A DNA stretch of 64,000 nucleotides, from NCBI RefSeq assembly GCF_900129825.1, contig NZ_FQWZ01000002.1:206081-270080 (forward strand). Direction: 5' to 3'. A program made the position numbers and the translations under genes. The notes beneath the pieces are model-generated. The model worked only from the letters and a program-made list of their open reading frames with translations, was not told the DNA's origin and made no database searches. This document shows, piece after piece, positions 35,661 through 44,244 of this stretch. Numbering within the stretch: the stretch's first letter is position 1; every line of letters starts with the position of its first letter. The DNA is from Hydrocarboniphaga daqingensis (GTDB lineage Bacteria; Pseudomonadota; Gammaproteobacteria; Nevskiales; Nevskiaceae).

Positions 35661-36245
35661 TCAGGCGCGGACCGTGCGACCGCTGACCAGGTCGCGGATC
35701 GTCGTCGGCCGCGGCGAGCGGCCGACCGGGCCGGGAACCACGACCAGTTCCGGGCCGAAGCTCAGGCGCACGTGGGTCGCGGTCTTGGCCGGCGGTTGTC
35801 CAGCCCGGTTGCAGCTGGTCGACACCAGCGGACCGAGCTGGTCGCACAGCTCGACGGCCGGCGGATGGCGCGTGATCCGCACGGCGATCTTGCTGCTGCC
35901 GCCGGTGATCCAGCGCGGCGCCTCGGGCGTTGCCGGCCACAGCCAGGTATGCGGGCCCGGCCAGGTGCGGAACGCGCGGTCCTCGATCTTCTCGTTCATC
36001 GGCTGCAGCCAGTGCTCGATGTCGGCGAAGTCCGAGGCGATCACGATCAGGCCCTTCTCGACCGGACGCTGCTTCAGCGCCAGCAACTGCATCACCGCCG
36101 ACTCGTCGTTCGGATCGCAGCCCAAGCCCCAGACGGCTTCAGTCGGGTAGGCGATCAAGTTGCCGCTGCGCAGCGCGCGCGCGGCCTTGCGCAGATGGAT
36201 CGTGCTCAGTTGCGGCCCGCGTGGGGCCCGGCGGTCGTCACTCAC
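35661..36245 (-). CDS. tsaC: L-threonylcarbamoyladenylate synthase TsaC (Sua5/YrdC family)
   Basis: 194 residues. Marks of the YrdC fold are [14 protein letters not shown], the KQRP...KGLIVIAS element that binds ATP, and [16 protein letters not shown]. It makes threonylcarbamoyl-AMP for the t6A37 modification of ANN-decoding tRNAs. The short length (no Sua5 C-terminal domain) indicates TsaC. It follows topA with only 3 bases between stop and start, and hemF follows. Confidence 0.95.
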   Translation of the reverse strand: MSDDRRAPRGPQLSTIHLRKAARALRSGNLIAYPTEAVWGLGCDPNDESAVMQLLALKQRPVEKGLIVIASDFADIEHWLQPMNEKIEDRAFRTWPGPHTWLWPATPEAPRWITGGSSKIAVRITRHPPAVELCDQLGPLVSTSCNRAGQPPAKTATHVRLSFGPELVVVPGPVGRSPRPTTIRDLVSGRTVRA

Positions 36246-36248
36246 GGC

Positions 36249-38753
36249 TTACTTCTTCTTTTTGGCGGCCGGCTTTTTCTTGGCCGTGGCCTTCTTGACG
36301 GCGGGTTTCTTTGCAGCGGTTTTCTTGACCGCTGCTTTCTTCACGGCGGTTTTCTTGGTGGCCGCGGCTTTTTTCAAGACCGGCGCGTTAGCAGCCGGCT
36401 TGGCGGGGGCCTTGCTGGCGGCCTTGCCCTTGGCGCCCTTCTTGCCGCCAGCGGCCTTGTCCTTCTCGGCCGCTTCGTTCAAGAAGAACTCGCAGTCGAG
36501 CGCCGACAGTGACTCCGGCTCGCGGGTCTTGGGAATGTTCGCGCGGCGCGTGCCGTCGGTGATGTACGGGCCGAAGCGGCCCTTGACGATGCGGATGCCG
36601 GCGCCTTCGAAGACCTTGATCGTCGCGGCTTCCAGCGCCGCTGCCTTCTGCTCGATCAACTCGATCGCGCGCGGCAGACCGATCGTGTACGGATCGTCGT
36701 CGCGCTTGAGCGACACGAAGCTCTTGCCGTGACGGACATACGGCCCGAAGCGGCCGATGTTGACGTCGACTTCCTCGCCGTTGGGCAGCGTGCCGAGCCG
36801 GCGCGGCAGCTGGAACAGCGCCAGCGCGTCGGCCAGCGTGATCGTGTCGATGCGCTGGTTGGCGCGCAGGCTGGCGAAGCGCGGCTTGTCGGTGTCGTCC
36901 TTGGTGCCGATCTGCACGAAAGGACCATAGCGACCCAGTCGCGCCGACACCGGCTTGCCCGAGGCCGGATCAATGCCGATCTGCCGCGTCTCGGACACTT
37001 CCTGACGCGTCAGCTCCATCTTCTCGTCGACGCGCGGCTTGAACGCACCCCAGAAATCGGCCAGCAGCGGCACCCATTCGCGCTCACCGCGCGACACGGC
37101 GTCGAGGTCGTCTTCGAGCTTGGCGGTGAACTCGTAGTCGACGTATTGCGTGAAGTGATCGGTCAGGAACTTGTTGACGATCATGCCGACGTCGGTCGGC
37201 GTGAACTGCTTGCTGTCGAGCCGCACGTACTCGCGCGCCTGCAGCGTGCTGATGATCGAGGCGTAGGTCGACGGACGGCCGATGTCGAACTCTTCGAGCG
37301 TCTTGACCAGGCTGGCTTCGGTGTAACGCGGCGGCGGCTGCGTGAAATGCTGTTCGGCGTCGAGGTCGAGCAGGTTGACCACTTCGCCGACTTCGAGCAC
37401 CGGCAGGCGCTTGTCGTCTTCGTCATCGTCGTCGCTCTTGTCGAGCGGGTCGGTGACCTTGATGTTGTACGCGGCCAGAAAGCCGGGTTCGAGCAGTACC
37501 GAACCGTTGGCGCGGAACGTGTGCAGCTGCCCGGCCTTCAAATCGGCGGCGACTGTGTCGAAAACGGCCGGCGTCATCTGGCAGGCCATCGTCCGCTTCC
37601 AGATCAGCTCGTAGAGCTTGGCTTGGTCGGGCGTCAGGTAGCGCGCCACTGCGCGCGGCGTGCGTGCAGCCGATGTCGGGCGCACCGCTTCGTGCGCTTC
37701 CTGGGCGTTCTTGCTCTTGCTCTTGAAGTAGCGCGGCTCGGGCGGCAGCGCCTTGTCGCCGAATTCCTTGGCGATCACCTTGCGCAACTCGCTGATCGCT
37801 TCCTGCGCCAGGCTGACCGAGTCGGTACGCATGTAGCTGATCAAGCCGACGGTTTCGCCGCCGAGGTCGACGCCTTCGTACAACTGCTGCGCAGCGCGCA
37901 TCGTGCGGCTCGACGTGAAGCCGAGCTTGCGGTTGGCTTCCTGCTGCAAGGTCGAGGTCGTGAACGGCGGCGACGGGTTGCGCCGGCGCTGCTTCTTGTC
38001 GACCGCCACCACTTTCAGCGAACCCTGCGCCGCGGCCAGGATCCGCACCTTGGCGGCATCGGCGCCGCCGGCATCGGTCAGCGTGAACTGTTCGACTTTC
38101 TGGCCGTCGAGTTCGGTCAGCTTGGCGCCGAAGCTCTGCACGTCTTTCTGCGCGCGCGCGTCGAGCGTCCAGTATTCCTGCGGCTTGAACGCCTTGATTT
38201 CCTCTTCGCGCTCGCAGATCAGCCGCAGCGCTGGCGACTGCACGCGCCCGGCCGACAAGCCTGGCTGCACCTTGCGCCACAGCAGCGGCGACAGGTTGAA
38301 GCCGACCAGATAATCGAGCGCCCGCCGCGCCTGCTGGGCGTTGACCAGGTCGTAGGCAATGTCGCGCGGATGCGCCACGGCCTCGGCCACGGCGCGTTCG
38401 GTGATTTCGTGAAACACGACGCGCTTGACCGGCTTGCCCTTGAGCACGTTCTTTTCGCGCAGCAACTCGACCAGATGCCAGCTGATCGCCTCGCCTTCGC
38501 GGTCAGGGTCGGTCGCCAGCAGCAGCGTGTCGGCGTCCTTCAGCGCCGCGATGATGGCCCGCACGTGCTTCTCGTTGCGGTCGATCACCTGGTACTTCAT
38601 GTCGAAGCTACCGGTCGTATCCACGGCGCCGTCCTTGGGCACCAGATCGCGGACGTGCCCATAGGACGCCAGGACTTCGTAGTCCTTGCCCAGATACTTT
38701 TTGATCGTCTTCGCCTTGGCCGGCGATTCGACGATGACCAGGTTTTTGCTCAT
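36249..38753 (-). CDS. topA: DNA topoisomerase I with Topo_C repeats and lysine/alanine-rich tail
   Basis: 834 residues. The Toprim domain opens NLVIVESPAKAKTIKKYLG and contains DPDREGEAISWHL; the catalytic tyrosine is Tyr307 in GLISYMRTDS. The C-terminus has no CxxC zinc ribbons as in E. coli TopA; instead it has three Topo_C-type repeats (GRYGPFVQIG, GRFGPYVRHG, GRFGPYITDG) and then about 75 residues of Lys/Ala/Pro repeats resembling a histone H1 tail. It relaxes negative supercoils. A promoter is predicted at 38810-38839. Confidence 0.98.
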   Translation of the reverse strand: MSKNLVIVESPAKAKTIKKYLGKDYEVLASYGHVRDLVPKDGAVDTTGSFDMKYQVIDRNEKHVRAIIAALKDADTLLLATDPDREGEAISWHLVELLREKNVLKGKPVKRVVFHEITERAVAEAVAHPRDIAYDLVNAQQARRALDYLVGFNLSPLLWRKVQPGLSAGRVQSPALRLICEREEEIKAFKPQEYWTLDARAQKDVQSFGAKLTELDGQKVEQFTLTDAGGADAAKVRILAAAQGSLKVVAVDKKQRRRNPSPPFTTSTLQQEANRKLGFTSSRTMRAAQQLYEGVDLGGETVGLISYMRTDSVSLAQEAISELRKVIAKEFGDKALPPEPRYFKSKSKNAQEAHEAVRPTSAARTPRAVARYLTPDQAKLYELIWKRTMACQMTPAVFDTVAADLKAGQLHTFRANGSVLLEPGFLAAYNIKVTDPLDKSDDDDEDDKRLPVLEVGEVVNLLDLDAEQHFTQPPPRYTEASLVKTLEEFDIGRPSTYASIISTLQAREYVRLDSKQFTPTDVGMIVNKFLTDHFTQYVDYEFTAKLEDDLDAVSRGEREWVPLLADFWGAFKPRVDEKMELTRQEVSETRQIGIDPASGKPVSARLGRYGPFVQIGTKDDTDKPRFASLRANQRIDTITLADALALFQLPRRLGTLPNGEEVDVNIGRFGPYVRHGKSFVSLKRDDDPYTIGLPRAIELIEQKAAALEAATIKVFEGAGIRIVKGRFGPYITDGTRRANIPKTREPESLSALDCEFFLNEAAEKDKAAGGKKGAKGKAASKAPAKPAANAPVLKKAAATKKTAVKKAAVKKTAAKKPAVKKATAKKKPAAKKKK

Positions 38754-38809
38754 TGCACCGCTGCTTCGTGCCGCTGCGTAACGCAGGCGCCGAGCCCGCG
38801 GGGACCGTG

Positions 38810-38839
38810 CTTATAAGGGCAAGCCGACGCCAATGTCTA
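38810..38839 (-). promoter_or_regulatory. Predicted topA promoter
   Basis: Minus strand TAGACA (38839-38834) and TATAAG (38815-38810) with an 18-base spacer; both match sigma-70 elements at five of six positions. The leader would be about 50 nucleotides. Prediction only. Confidence 0.65.
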
Positions 38840-38893
38840 GCGAGCGGGGTTCGGGTCCGGCGCCAAGTCAAGCCCGGATGCGAGCTGCGGGCA

Positions 38894-38923
38894 TAAAAAA
38901 GGGCCGGTGATGGGCCGGCCCTT
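38894..38923 (-). terminator. Rho-independent terminator for the downstream end of the 38.9-40.2 kb lipoprotein gene
   Basis: On the minus strand a 9-bp stem (AAGGGCCGG / CCGGCCCTT, loop CCCATCA) at 38923-38899 is followed by a run of Ts (complement of 38895-38900, six As). It begins 28 bases after the lipoprotein stop. Confidence 0.85.
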
Positions 38924-38951
38924 CGTTACCGCGGTTTACCCTCTTACAGTG

Positions 38952-40211
38952 TCAGCCCTTGGGGCACAGGATCGACAGCAGCGGGATGTTGGCGAAGGCG
39001 CAGGTCTTGGTCGGCGTGCCGGTCGTGCCGCCGCCGCTGGTGCCGCCCGAGGCTTGGCCGGTCAGCGCACTGAGTACGCGGTCGACGATGTTGACCACCG
39101 GGGCGAGCACCGTGCCAGCCAGCTTGCCGCCCGTGTCGGTCTGATCCGCACCGCCGGCCAGACCGTCCATGATCGGGCCGACGATGGCCGGGAGCAGCGC
39201 GTTGCTGACCGGGGCCAGCACCGCCGACAGCGCCGAGCCGAGCTTGCTGTTGAACAGCGGGTCCAGCACCTTGCCAACCGAGTTGCCGAGCAGTGCCGAC
39301 AGCTTGGCGCTGGACTCGGTGATCTGCGTGGCCACCGGCGACACCTGGCCGCTGGCCGCTTCGAGGTTGGACAGCGGGATGACCTTGGTCAGCAGGTTGA
39401 CCAGCGCGTTGTTGACCAGGTTCTGCACCGCAGCACCGGCGCCGGGAGCGTCGAAGCGAGCGGCGGCCGACAGCAGCGAGCTGGTATCGGCGATCGCGCT
39501 ACCGACCGTGGTCAGCGCACCACCGACGATCGGGGCCTCGTAGGCTGAATCTGGGATCTGCGACAGCGCCAGCTGCATCGCGGTGTTGAGCTGATCAACC
39601 AGCGAGGCCAGCTCGGTCATCGGGACCGGGGTTTCCGTGCCGTCGGTGCCGACCACTTCGATGATCCGCGTCATGATCGGTTGCAGACGTTCGGCCAGCG
39701 GCGCCAGCGGCGTGTTGTAGAGCAGGTTCAGCACGTTCTGCAGACGCTTGATCGACAGCGTGTCCTGAGCGCAGTCGACCGTCTGGCCGGCCAGGCCTTC
39801 GAGCAACTGCACCAGGTCGACGACCATGCCGCGCAGCGAGCCGGCGACCAGCGCCGGGTCGGCCGCACCCGGATTGGCACCGGCGCCCTGCAGCGAGGCC
39901 AGAATCGTTTCGGCGATGTCGACGGTGCCGCCGACGACGATTTCGTTGCTGCATACCAGCACCGTCTGCAGCGCGGTGCCGCTGACGGCGGTCGACAGCG
40001 GCTCGACGACGGTGTCGGTGACCTGCGTCTGCATCGTGTCGAGTGCGCCGCTGGTCGACTTGCCGACGATCATTGCCGCGGTGCCCGCCGGCGGTGTCGA
40101 GGTCACGGGTGCCGGGTCGGATGAGCCTCCACCGCCGCCGCAAGCGGTCAGCAGCAGCAGGCCGGAGAGGGTGAAGGCGCGGCTGGCGCGCTTGAAGTTC
40201 GTATCGGTCAT
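38952..40211 (-). CDS. Uncharacterised lipoprotein, valine/alanine/leucine-rich
   Basis: 419 residues. The ATG at 40211 follows AGGGGAA and gives a lipoprotein signal with lipobox LTAC (Cys about 24) followed by a poly-Gly/Ser linker (CGGGGGSS). The body is built of amphipathic stretches rich in Val/Ala/Leu with recurring LLxxVLxPL-like motifs (LLYNTPLAPLAERL, NNALVNLLTKVIPL, LGSALSAVLAPVSNALLP). Two cysteine pairs are visible, VLVCSN with TVDCAQ and a C-terminal TCAFANIPLLSILCPKG. I do not recognise an enzymatic family. The gene is monocistronic with its own terminator, so it is a real expressed unit; probably an envelope protein. Confidence 0.75.
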   Translation of the reverse strand: MTDTNFKRASRAFTLSGLLLLTACGGGGGSSDPAPVTSTPPAGTAAMIVGKSTSGALDTMQTQVTDTVVEPLSTAVSGTALQTVLVCSNEIVVGGTVDIAETILASLQGAGANPGAADPALVAGSLRGMVVDLVQLLEGLAGQTVDCAQDTLSIKRLQNVLNLLYNTPLAPLAERLQPIMTRIIEVVGTDGTETPVPMTELASLVDQLNTAMQLALSQIPDSAYEAPIVGGALTTVGSAIADTSSLLSAAARFDAPGAGAAVQNLVNNALVNLLTKVIPLSNLEAASGQVSPVATQITESSAKLSALLGNSVGKVLDPLFNSKLGSALSAVLAPVSNALLPAIVGPIMDGLAGGADQTDTGGKLAGTVLAPVVNIVDRVLSALTGQASGGTSGGGTTGTPTKTCAFANIPLLSILCPKG

Positions 40212-40494
40212 GGTGGGTTCCCCTGACGAGGTGTGTGGAGTGATGGCGAAGCGACCATCTCAAACTGCCCTGTAGGAAAAACCCCAATGAGAACAAGTGG
40301 TAACGACATACGGGTCGAACGGTAGCGCGTACGCAACTTGAGGCCGTACATCCACGTCGCCGCTGCCTTTCGTCGCCGCCGCCGAGTCACCGCGGCAATC
40401 TGACGCGCGGATCAACCGGCGCTGGAACGCGCGCGGCGCGCCGTTTCGACGGTCTCGGGTGCCCGCCGCGCGCCGCTGACCCCGGCCCAAACGA
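40212..40494. other. Gene-free stretch upstream of the lipoprotein gene
   Basis: Part of a 347-base gap (40212-40558) between the lipoprotein start and the smg stop. I see no credible coding frame. The right end holds the smg terminator. The part near 40260-40330 (minus-strand TTGTTC and AT-richer sequence such as GGAAAAACCCCAATG) is the likely promoter region of the lipoprotein gene, but no convincing -35/-10 pair could be fixed. Confidence 0.4.
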
Positions 40495-40522
40495 CGACGG
40501 GCCGGCAAAAGCCGGCCCGTCG
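40495..40522 (-). terminator. Probable terminator after smg
   Basis: A perfect 12-bp stem (CGACGGGCCGGC / GCCGGCCCGTCG) with loop AAAA, 36 bases after the smg stop. On the minus strand it is followed by TCGTTTG, a weak U-tract. Confidence 0.65.
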
Positions 40523-40558
40523 GGTTGCGCCATGAGCCCGGCGGTGGCCGGGTACCGG

Positions 40559-41035
40559 TTAATGCAGATAGTCGCCTTGGTAGTAGACGAGGTCTTCCAT
40601 GTGCTCGAACGCTTCTTCCGAACCGGGCTGATTGATCAGCACCAGCAGGCAGACCCATTTGACGCGCTCCAGATCGATCTCGTCGTTGAACGCCATCAGC
40701 CGGTCGATGACCACCTCGCGGCTCGACGAATCGAGGATGCCGAGCTGCTCGAGGTTGTGCAGAAAGCCGCGGCATTCGACCGACAGCTTGGCGACTTCTT
40801 CGCGTGCGTAGAAGCGCAGCGACCGCAGCGCACCGCCGGCGCCGTCGTGGAGGGGTTTCTGGCGGTTTTCGGACAGGCCGTCGAGCCACGAGAACGCGTG
40901 TTCGACCTCCTCGACCGGAAAGCCGGCGGCGGTCAGCTCGTCGCGCAGCGTGTCCTGGTTGTCCGTATCGGAAAATTCTCCGTGCTGATAGTTCTCGAAG
41001 AGATACATCAGTACGTCCAGCACTGTTTCTTTCAT
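40559..41035 (-). CDS. smg: DUF494 family protein Smg
   Basis: 158 residues from the ATG at 41035 (E. coli Smg is 157); a longer upstream frame lacks family similarity. It starts MKETVLDVLMYLFENY, the conserved Smg opening, and contains EEVEHAFSWLDGL and the closing LVYYQGDYLH. The function is not established; the gene is conserved next to dprA and topA in many gammaproteobacteria. It has its own predicted promoter (41109-41137) and terminator. Confidence 0.95.
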   Translation of the reverse strand: MKETVLDVLMYLFENYQHGEFSDTDNQDTLRDELTAAGFPVEEVEHAFSWLDGLSENRQKPLHDGAGGALRSLRFYAREEVAKLSVECRGFLHNLEQLGILDSSSREVVIDRLMAFNDEIDLERVKWVCLLVLINQPGSEEAFEHMEDLVYYQGDYLH

Positions 41036-41108
41036 GTCGATCCCGTTGTCTGCTTCAAGAGGATGTGCGACCTGCCGTGCCAGCACCGCCGTTCAAAGCG
41101 GCCGATCC

Positions 41109-41137
41109 ACGATAAGTGTGGAGTGATGATTTGTCTA
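41109..41137 (-). promoter_or_regulatory. Predicted smg promoter
   Basis: Minus strand TAGACA (41137-41132) and TATCGT (41114-41109) separated by 17 bases. It lies between dprA and smg, and would give a leader of about 65 nucleotides. Confidence 0.55.
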
Positions 41138-41179
41138 CAGTTGGTAGTGGTTGCGAGGCTCTCCTAACAAGTATTCCCC

Positions 41180-42355
41180 TTACGTCGCCGAGGGCCGCCG
41201 GCGCCGCATCACGCGGCCCGCGCTGTCGGTGGCGACCCAGCCGTCCAGCTCCAGCTTCAGCAAGGCTTCGCCCAGCTTGTCGGCGGGCCATTGCAGTTGT
41301 TCGACGAGACGATCGACGGTGACCGGCTCGTCGCCCATTGCCCGCCAAATGCTTTGCAAGTCGCGGGCCGGTTCGGCCTCTGCGGCCCGCGGCGTGGGAG
41401 CTTCGGCGGCGGTGGCCCGGCTCGGCGCCGGACCGGACGCGGGTGCGTCGGCGGCCAGTGCGTCCGCCAAGGCGCCGGCCAGCACGCCGGCCAGCTCCTC
41501 GACGATGTCATCGACGCTTTCGACCAGGCGCGCGCCCTGCCGGATCAGCTGATGGCAGCCGCGCGCCAGCGTGTTGTGGATCGAGCCGGGGATCGCGAAC
41601 ACCTCGCGACCCTGCTCGGCGGCCAGCCGCGCGGTGATCAGAGAACCCGATTCGCGTGCCGCTTCGACGACCAGCACGCCCAGCGACAGCCCGGCGATCA
41701 GCCGGTTGCGCTGCGGAAAGTTCTCCGGCAGCGGCGGCATGCCCGGCGAAAACTCCGACACCAGCAAGCCGCGCGCGGCGATCGCGTGGGCAAGATCCTT
41801 GTGCCGCGCCGGATAGACGCGGTCCAGGCCGGTGCCGCAGACGGCGATCGTATTGCCACCGACCGACAGCGCGCCGCGATGCGCAGCGCCGTCGATGCCC
41901 AGCGCCAGGCCGCTGGTGACGACCAGCCCGCGCCCGCATAGCGCGGCGGCAAAACCCTGTGCATTGTCCAGGCCCTGCGCGGTGGCGCTGCGCGCGCCGA
42001 CGACGCCGATCTGCGGCAAGCGCAGCAGCTCGACGTCGCCGATGCAGAACAGCGCAGCCGGTGCGCCGTCGATCTCGCGCAGCCGCTGCGGATAGCGCGG
42101 ATCGGTAAACGTGACCAGATGCCGGCCCGGCGCGCCACGCAACCACGCGAGGTCGGCGTCGACCAGCGTGACATCGGGCGCGGCGAGCGCATCGCAGGCG
42201 GTGCGCGACAGGCCCAAGCGCGACCAGCCGCCGCGTCCGGCGGCCAGCGCGGTGGCGGCATCGCCGTATTCGGAGATCAGTCGGAGGGCCAGCGGCGGGC
42301 TGAGGCCCGGCGCCCGCAGCAGCCACAGCCAGGCGCGCAGGTCATCGTCGTTCAT
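41180..42355 (-). CDS. dprA: DNA-processing protein DprA
   Basis: 391 residues. The Rossmann-like DprA core has IGVVGARSATAQGLDNA, VVTSGLALGIDGAAHRGAL, TIAVCGTGLDRVYPARHKDLA and FPQRNRLIAGLS. An alanine/proline linker (about 285-325) leads to a C-terminal winged-helix (DML1-like) domain, DEPVTVDRLVEQLQWPADKLGEALLKLEL. DprA protects incoming single-stranded DNA and loads RecA in natural transformation; presence alone does not prove competence. It follows the LysM lipoprotein gene by 61 bases. Confidence 0.95.
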   Translation of the reverse strand: MNDDDLRAWLWLLRAPGLSPPLALRLISEYGDAATALAAGRGGWSRLGLSRTACDALAAPDVTLVDADLAWLRGAPGRHLVTFTDPRYPQRLREIDGAPAALFCIGDVELLRLPQIGVVGARSATAQGLDNAQGFAAALCGRGLVVTSGLALGIDGAAHRGALSVGGNTIAVCGTGLDRVYPARHKDLAHAIAARGLLVSEFSPGMPPLPENFPQRNRLIAGLSLGVLVVEAARESGSLITARLAAEQGREVFAIPGSIHNTLARGCHQLIRQGARLVESVDDIVEELAGVLAGALADALAADAPASGPAPSRATAAEAPTPRAAEAEPARDLQSIWRAMGDEPVTVDRLVEQLQWPADKLGEALLKLELDGWVATDSAGRVMRRRRPSAT

Positions 42356-42416
42356 GGGGCGACGCTAGGCGCTTGCAGCGGGCGTCGGCAAGGACCGGCG
42401 TCTCGCCAGCACGCCT

Positions 42417-43613
42417 TCAGTTGAGGCGAGCCCGCGGTGCTTCGACGCGGTCGAGCAGGTGAGCGGGCCGGGTCACCGACATCACCAGTGCGTAGGACAG
42501 CCTCGGCGTGGTCTTGAACACCATCAATTGCCCGGCCGGCTGGTCGGGCAGCTGAACCTTGGTCTTGCCGTACGGGTCGGCGACGCGCGCGCCGGCTTGC
42601 AGGATCTGCAGCACATGGCCGGGCTCCAGACCCTGCTGACTGCCGCGGTTGATCGCCACGATCTGGAACTGGCTGATCTGCGAAATGCCGTCGAAGGCCG
42701 CGATGATCCGCCCGCCGACCGGCTGTGTCGGTGCATGGGGATAAAAATCGGCCTGGAACGCATCCGGCTCTACCGGCAGCAGATGGTCGCCGACCAGCGC
42801 TTCGCGGTAGGTCTGCGACAGCAGCGCCGTCGCGGGGTCGCCCGGTTCGCGGACCACGGCCTCGCCGATCGGCAGCGCCTCGTAACCGAGAATGCTGCCG
42901 TCGTCCGGGTCCTTATAGGCTTGACCGGAGCGCACCACAGCGTAGGTCCAGGGCTCGACCGGTGGTAGCCGGCGAACGTAGATCAGCGCGCCTTCGCCGC
43001 CGATCAGGTGGGCGTCGACGAACGACAGCAGGTACGGCGCGGTCTTCAGCTCATCGGCCGTCACCAGACGCGGGCCCCGCAGGAAGTCGCGGATCGCGTC
43101 GATCGGGATCGTCGGGATCGCCGCTTCCAGCGGCAGTTCGCGAATCTGCGGCGACAGGCGCTCCAGATCGCCGGCCAGCGTCAGCTGAGGGCGACCATCG
43201 ACCTCGATCAGGCTGAGCACGTCACCGGGATAAATCAGATGCGGATTGCGGACCTGGTCGTTGACGATCCAGATTTCCGGCCACTGCCAGGGGTCGAGCA
43301 GAAAGCGGTTGGCCAGCGACCACAGCGTGTCGCCGCGCTGCACCGTGTAGCGCAGCGGTGCGTCGGGTCGCAGCAGTGCGGCATTGCCCGGCGCACGCGG
43401 CGGCGGCATTACCATGGCGGTCGCTGCCGAGGCGTCGCTGGCGGACGGGCTGTCGGTAGCCGCGGATGGCGCGGCGGTGACCGACACGACCGGCGACGGT
43501 GCAGACGCACAAGCGCCCAGCAGCGTCGCGATCAGGGCCGCGCAGGCGGCGAGCCGCCACGTCGGGCCTGCGCCTCGGTCGAAGCCATACAGCGAGCGAC
43601 TATACTTTCTCAT
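42417..43613 (-). CDS. LysM-domain lipoprotein
   Basis: 398 residues. The N-terminal signal has a lipobox LGAC (Cys about 35), followed by a Ser/Ala/Pro linker and one LysM domain (about 88-137: YTVQRGDTLWSLANRFLLDPWQWPEIW...IYPGDVL). The remaining 250 residues match the conserved partner domain of dprA-linked LysM proteins (RQTY-like LLSQTYREALVGDHLLP, GRIIAAFDGISQISQFQIVAINRG). It probably binds peptidoglycan from the periplasmic side. It diverges from def, the conserved def-lysM-dprA layout. Confidence 0.9.
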   Translation of the reverse strand: MRKYSRSLYGFDRGAGPTWRLAACAALIATLLGACASAPSPVVSVTAAPSAATDSPSASDASAATAMVMPPPRAPGNAALLRPDAPLRYTVQRGDTLWSLANRFLLDPWQWPEIWIVNDQVRNPHLIYPGDVLSLIEVDGRPQLTLAGDLERLSPQIRELPLEAAIPTIPIDAIRDFLRGPRLVTADELKTAPYLLSFVDAHLIGGEGALIYVRRLPPVEPWTYAVVRSGQAYKDPDDGSILGYEALPIGEAVVREPGDPATALLSQTYREALVGDHLLPVEPDAFQADFYPHAPTQPVGGRIIAAFDGISQISQFQIVAINRGSQQGLEPGHVLQILQAGARVADPYGKTKVQLPDQPAGQLMVFKTTPRLSYALVMSVTRPAHLLDRVEAPRARLN

Positions 43614-43718
43614 GCAAGCCGTCCCTCGCGCGGCAGGTTCCCTCGGTTCGGCGGTGATGCGGGCCGGGGAACAAAGACTTTCGGTTCAATGTTTTTAGCA
43701 GCTTTCGAATACTAAGCC

Positions 43719-44225
43719 ATGGCCCTGATGCCGATTCTTCACCATCCCGACCCGCGGTTGCGCATCAAGGCGCGACCGGTCGTCGACTTCGGCCCGGCGC
43801 TGCAAAAGCTGGTCGACGACATGTTCGAGACGATGTACGCCGCGCCCGGTGTCGGCCTCGCGGCCACTCAGGTTGGCGTCGCGCTGCGGCTGGCGGTCAT
43901 GGATGCCGGCGAAGAAACGCCCGAGCCGCGCGTGATGATCAACCCCGAAGTGCTCGACGCCGGCGACCGGATGGAAATGGAAGAGGGCTGCCTGTCGGTG
44001 CCCGACGCCAGCGAAAAAGTGCAGCGCTACAACCGGCTGCGGGTCCGTGCGCTCGACCGCAACGGCGAGGCCTACGAGCTGGACGTCGAGGGCCTGCGCG
44101 CCCAGGCGATTCAGCACGAGATCGACCATCTCGACGGCAAGCTGTACATCGACTATCTGTCGTCGCTCAAGCGCGAGCGCATTCTCAAAAAGCTGCGCAA
44201 GCAGCAGCAGCGCGACAACGCCTGA
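43719..44225 (+). CDS. def: Peptide deformylase
   Basis: 168 residues. The three deformylase motifs are present: [13 protein letters not shown] with the metal-binding cysteine, and QHEIDHLDG with HEXXH. It removes the formyl group from nascent proteins at the ribosome. The ATG at 43719 is used here; the ATG at 43728 ([12 protein letters not shown]) is closer to the usual N-terminus. fmt follows after 19 bases, pairing the enzymes that add and remove the formyl group. Confidence 0.98.
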   Translation: MALMPILHHPDPRLRIKARPVVDFGPALQKLVDDMFETMYAAPGVGLAATQVGVALRLAVMDAGEETPEPRVMINPEVLDAGDRMEMEEGCLSVPDASEKVQRYNRLRVRALDRNGEAYELDVEGLRAQAIQHEIDHLDGKLYIDYLSSLKRERILKKLRKQQQRDNA

Positions 44226-44244
44226 CACCCCACCGGACGCACGC

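Noticed and set aside
36729..38816. Long open frame (695 codons) antisense to topA
   Set aside because: It mirrors topA in the opposite frame, has shadow-type composition and no ribosome binding site or family features.
41180..41560. Alanine/proline-rich segment of DprA considered as a frameshift or fusion
   Set aside because: It is an in-frame linker between the Rossmann core and the C-terminal winged-helix domain, as in other DprA proteins.
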